Shown in pieces: positions 61,769-64,000 of a stretch of 64,000 bases of DNA; the first letter of the stretch is position 1; every line of letters begins with the position of its first letter. This stretch comes from an uncultured Clostridia bacterium (GTDB lineage: Bacteria > Bacillota > Clostridia > Oscillospirales > Acutalibacteraceae): contig CALWVN010000002.1 in the NCBI GenBank assembly GCA_944384995.1, forward strand, positions 1 through 64,000, in the 5' to 3' direction. Below the pieces are notes generated by a model. The model searched no databases. It worked only from the letters and a program-made list of their open reading frames with translations, and had not been told where the DNA came from. The position numbers and the translations under genes are program-made.

Positions 61769-61844
61769 TCAGGTGTTAGATGTCAGAGGTTAAAGGGGAG
61801 AAGCCCGGCGGGAAAGTTTGTGTGCAATGAAGCCCCGCACAACC

Positions 61845-61874
61845 CGTAGGGCGGGAGAAAGCCCCCGCCCTACG
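61845..61874. repeat. Short GTAGGG palindrome, copy 1
   Basis: 11-bp perfect arms (61845-61855, 61864-61874) with an 8-nt loop. Confidence 0.75.
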
Positions 61875-61920
61875 CAATAACCATGCTTTTTCGCACAGCA
61901 GGAAATCTTCTGCACAGCCC

Positions 61921-61946
61921 CGTAGGGACAGCCCTTGCGGCTGTCC
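61921..61946. repeat. Short GTAGGG palindrome, copy 2
   Basis: Starts CGTAGGGACAGCC; 8-bp arms (61926-61933, 61939-61946). Confidence 0.7.
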
Positions 61947-62000
61947 GCGTGCAGGCGCCGAATAACAGACGCGCAATAAAAACGATCCAAAAGCCACTTC

Positions 62001-62014
62001 TTACAAAACCGTAA
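62001..62014 (+). promoter_or_regulatory. Likely BceR-type operator
   Basis: TTACA, 4 bp, CGTAA; one base from the TnACA-N4-TGTAA pattern described for BceR-like regulators. It lies 56 bp upstream of the TACAAT -10 (62070-62075). Confidence 0.5.
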
Positions 62015-62069
62015 GATTTGCACGGGGAAATGTAAGCCGAATCGATGGCGAAGCGTTTCCCCGTTTTGC

Positions 62070-62075
62070 TACAAT
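62070..62075 (+). promoter_or_regulatory. -10 box of the ABC transporter operon
   Basis: TACAAT; no recognisable -35 at 17 bp. Confidence 0.55.
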
Positions 62076-62110
62076 AAGGCCACAAGAACGAAGCAAGGAG
62101 GCGTGCAGAT

Positions 62111-62875
62111 ATGCACATCTTAGAAGTCACAGGGCTTAAAAAGACCTACACCACCCGTTTCGGCGGCAACAAGGTGGAGGCGCTCAAAAACGTAACGTTC
62201 AGTGTGGCACAGGGCGAGTATGTAGCGATCATGGGCGAATCGGGCTCGGGCAAAACAACGCTTTTGAACATTTTGGCGGCGCTCGACAAGCCCACGGGCG
62301 GCAAAGTCTTGCTCGACGGCGTGGATCTTTCCGAGATCAAAGAATCCGAGGTTGCCGCCTTTCGGCGCGACAACTTAGGTTTCGTGTTTCAGGATTTTAA
62401 TTTGCTTGACACCTTTTCTTTGCAGGACAATATCTTCCTGCCGCTGGTGCTCGCCGGCAAGCCGTATAAGGAAATGCAGGCATGTCTTGACCCCATTGCG
62501 CAGAAGCTCGGCATTGCCGACATCTTAAAAAAATACCCGTATGAGGTCTCCGGCGGGCAAAAGCAGCGCGCGGCGGTGGCGCGGGCGCTCATTACAAATC
62601 CGCGTCTGGTGCTTGCCGACGAGCCGACGGGCGCGCTTGATTCCAAAGCGACCGACGAACTGCTGCGCTTGTTTCGGGACATCAACCGCGGCGGACAGAC
62701 CATTCTGATGGTGACACACTCCGTCAAAGCCGCCAGCCACGCAGAACGTGTGCTCTTTATCAAGGACGGCGAGGTGTTCCACCAGATCTACCGCGGCGAG
62801 AGCACGAATGAACAGCTGTACCAAAAGATCTCGGACACGCTGACCATGCTTGCGACGGGCGGTGAGCGCAAATGA
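62111..62875 (+). CDS. ABC transporter ATP-binding protein, BceA-like
   Basis: The 254-residue ATPase has Walker A GESGSGKTT (residues 42-50), the Q loop VFQDFNLLDTFS, signature VSGGQKQR, Walker B VLADEPTGALD and the H-loop His in MVTHSVKAASHA. The FNLLDTF pattern and the pairing with a FtsX-like permease are typical of BceA/MacB-type ATPases. AGGAGG precedes the ATG. Coupled by ATGA to the permease. Confidence 0.93.
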   Translation: MHILEVTGLKKTYTTRFGGNKVEALKNVTFSVAQGEYVAIMGESGSGKTTLLNILAALDKPTGGKVLLDGVDLSEIKESEVAAFRRDNLGFVFQDFNLLDTFSLQDNIFLPLVLAGKPYKEMQACLDPIAQKLGIADILKKYPYEVSGGQKQRAAVARALITNPRLVLADEPTGALDSKATDELLRLFRDINRGGQTILMVTHSVKAASHAERVLFIKDGEVFHQIYRGESTNEQLYQKISDTLTMLATGGERK

Positions 62876-64000
62876 AAAACGGGTTGTATACAAAGCTCGC
62901 GTGGACGGGTATCCAAAAGAACCGAAAGTTATATCTGCCCTACATGCTCACCTGTATCGGCATGGTGATGATGTGCTATATCGTATCATTCCTCAAGTAC
63001 AGCCCCGTTTTCGGGCAACTTCCCGGCGGCAACACCGTACAGGCGTTTTTGAACATGGGCTTCGGGGTCATGTGCGTGTTTTCACTGCTGTTCCTGTTTT
63101 ACACAAACTCCTTTCTCGTGCGGCGGCGGAAAACCGAATTCGGGCTTTACAACATTCTCGGCATGGGCAAGAAAAACCTGGCGCTGGTGCTGGGAATCGA
63201 AACGTTGCTCATCGCCCTGATCACGCTTGCGGCGGGACTTTTCTGCGGTATCCTGTTTTCCAAGCTCGCGGAGCTCGGCATCGTGAAAATTTTAGGCGGG
63301 ACGGCGGATTTCTCGTTCCATATCGACCTGCAATCTATTCGTGATACGCTGCTGCTGTTCGTCGTGATCTACACGCTGCTGTATCTCAACACCCTGCGGC
63401 AGCTTCACTTAACAAACCCGATCGAACTTCTGCACAGTGAAAATGCGGGCGAAAAGCCGCCGAAGGGCAATGTCCTTGTCGCCGTATTCGGCGCGGTGCT
63501 GCTGATTGCCGCATATGTGCTGGCAGTTTCCATCGAAGACCCGATTACAGCTATGATCTGGTTTTTTGTGGCGGTTATCATGGTCATTCTCGCGACCTAT
63601 CTGCTGTTTGTCTCGGGCTCTGTCACGATCTGCCGCCTGCTGCAAAAGAACAAGAAATATTACTATAAAACCAACCATTTTATCTCTGTCTCCTCCATGC
63701 GCTACCGCATGAAGCGCAACGGTGCAGGGCTTGCGTCCATTTGCATACTGTGCACGATGGTGCTCGTCATGGTCTCGTCCACCGTGTGTTTGTATATCGG
63801 GAAAGAAGACAGCCTGCGCATGCGCTACCCGCGCAACTATAACCTGAATGTGTCGGTGGAGTCTCTGGACATGCTGCACGGCGAGCCCGTCCGGCAGTCG
63901 CTTGACGCGCTCGATTCGATTTGCGAGAATCACGGCTATGCGCCCACCAACGTTTTGTCCTATCCGACCGCCGCGTTTGCCGGGCTTATACAAAACGACC
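62872..64000 (+). CDS. BceB-like ABC transporter permease, 3' end cut by window edge
   Basis: The frame is open from ATG 62872 to the right edge (376 residues visible). The N-terminus starts MKNGLYTKLAWTGIQKNRKLYLPYMLT, as in BceB permeases. The first TM lies at about 25-50, followed by a FtsX-like block (SLLFLFYTNSFLVRRRKTEFGLYNILGMGKKN), NPIELLHS and more TM helices. BceB proteins have ten TM and a large extracellular loop that binds antibiotics; the loop appears to begin near the edge (KEDSLRMRYPRNYNL). It should sense and release cell-wall antibiotics with the kinase. Confidence 0.92.
   Translation, partial: MKNGLYTKLAWTGIQKNRKLYLPYMLTCIGMVMMCYIVSFLKYSPVFGQLPGGNTVQAFLNMGFGVMCVFSLLFLFYTNSFLVRRRKTEFGLYNILGMGKKNLALVLGIETLLIALITLAAGLFCGILFSKLAELGIVKILGGTADFSFHIDLQSIRDTLLLFVVIYTLLYLNTLRQLHLTNPIELLHSENAGEKPPKGNVLVAVFGAVLLIAAYVLAVSIEDPITAMIWFFVAVIMVILATYLLFVSGSVTICRLLQKNKKYYYKTNHFISVSSMRYRMKRNGAGLASICILCTMVLVMVSSTVCLYIGKEDSLRMRYPRNYNLNVSVESLDMLHGEPVRQSLDALDSICENHGYAPTNVLSYPTAAFAGLIQND

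Larger units (their letters stand above)
61769..62110. other. Intergenic region: palindromic repeats and operator of the ABC transporter operon
   Basis: No gene is seen. It contains two short palindromes (61845-61874, 61921-61946), a possible regulator site at 62001-62014, a 9-bp inverted repeat CGGGGAAA-type (62022-62030 with 62056-62064), and a TACAAT -10 (62070-62075) with no good -35, as expected for an activator-dependent promoter. Confidence 0.6.

Overview
The window is a gene-dense, GC-rich stretch of a low-copy bacterial chromosome. It most resembles a spore-forming Clostridia of the Oscillospirales (Ruminococcaceae/Oscillospiraceae) type. The evidence is a PolC-type replicative polymerase, the darA-holB-ricT-trmN6-rsmI cluster, a SpoIID-domain protein, a CIRCE heat-shock operator, pyruvate-phosphate dikinase, a CD1247-like acidic protein next to efp, many TTGACA-17-TATAAT promoters and good AGGAGG ribosome binding sites. 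I see no phage, IS element, CRISPR array or rRNA. The genus cannot be named from the sequence.

Layout. 1-9 kb: single genes under their own promoters (an rRNA methyltransferase cut by the window edge, a 47-aa peptide gene, two lipoproteins, ppdK, a flavodoxin-like protein, ahcY, an HD-domain nucleotidase). 9-14 kb: rpsU, yqeG, M24 peptidase, efp, CD1247-like gene, LysM-G5-M23 hydrolase. 14-18 kb: a two-gene membrane operon on the minus strand facing a GH28-like beta-helix protein. 18-24 kb: htpG under CIRCE, the ferrous iron operon feoA-feoB-Cys-rich peptide, and a NahK-like kinase. 24-34 kb: pyrH-frr-uppS-cdsA-dxr-rseP-ispG-polC, combining nucleotide, translation, envelope lipid, isoprenoid and replication functions. 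34-42 kb: hisZGDCBAIE plus an M20 peptidase. 42-46 kb: putP, a HAD phosphatase, and a divergent histidine phosphatase/XRE pair. 46-54 kb (minus strand): citrate synthase, two membrane proteins, then darA-holB-ricT, ferredoxin, trmN6-rsmI. 54-60 kb: SpoIID, two paralogous membrane proteins (one with an XRE domain), tRNA-Gln, SGNH hydrolase, NCS2 permease. 60-64 kb: a BceRS-like two-component system and a BceAB-like transporter cut by the right edge.

The most notable observations are: (1) PolC has lost its whole DnaQ-type exonuclease domain but keeps what looks like a complete PHP metal site, suggesting PHP-based proofreading; (2) the his operon lacks exactly hisH and hisF; (3) a tightly delimited 47-aa peptide gene has its own promoter and terminator; (4) a CIRCE operator sits on htpG; (5) two divergent promoters at 45.2 kb are fully superimposed; (6) trmN6 is probably transcribed leaderless; (7) there is a tandem pair of HTH/no-HTH membrane paralogues; (8) the Bce-like module has a matching operator and an insertion of short GTAGGG palindromes.
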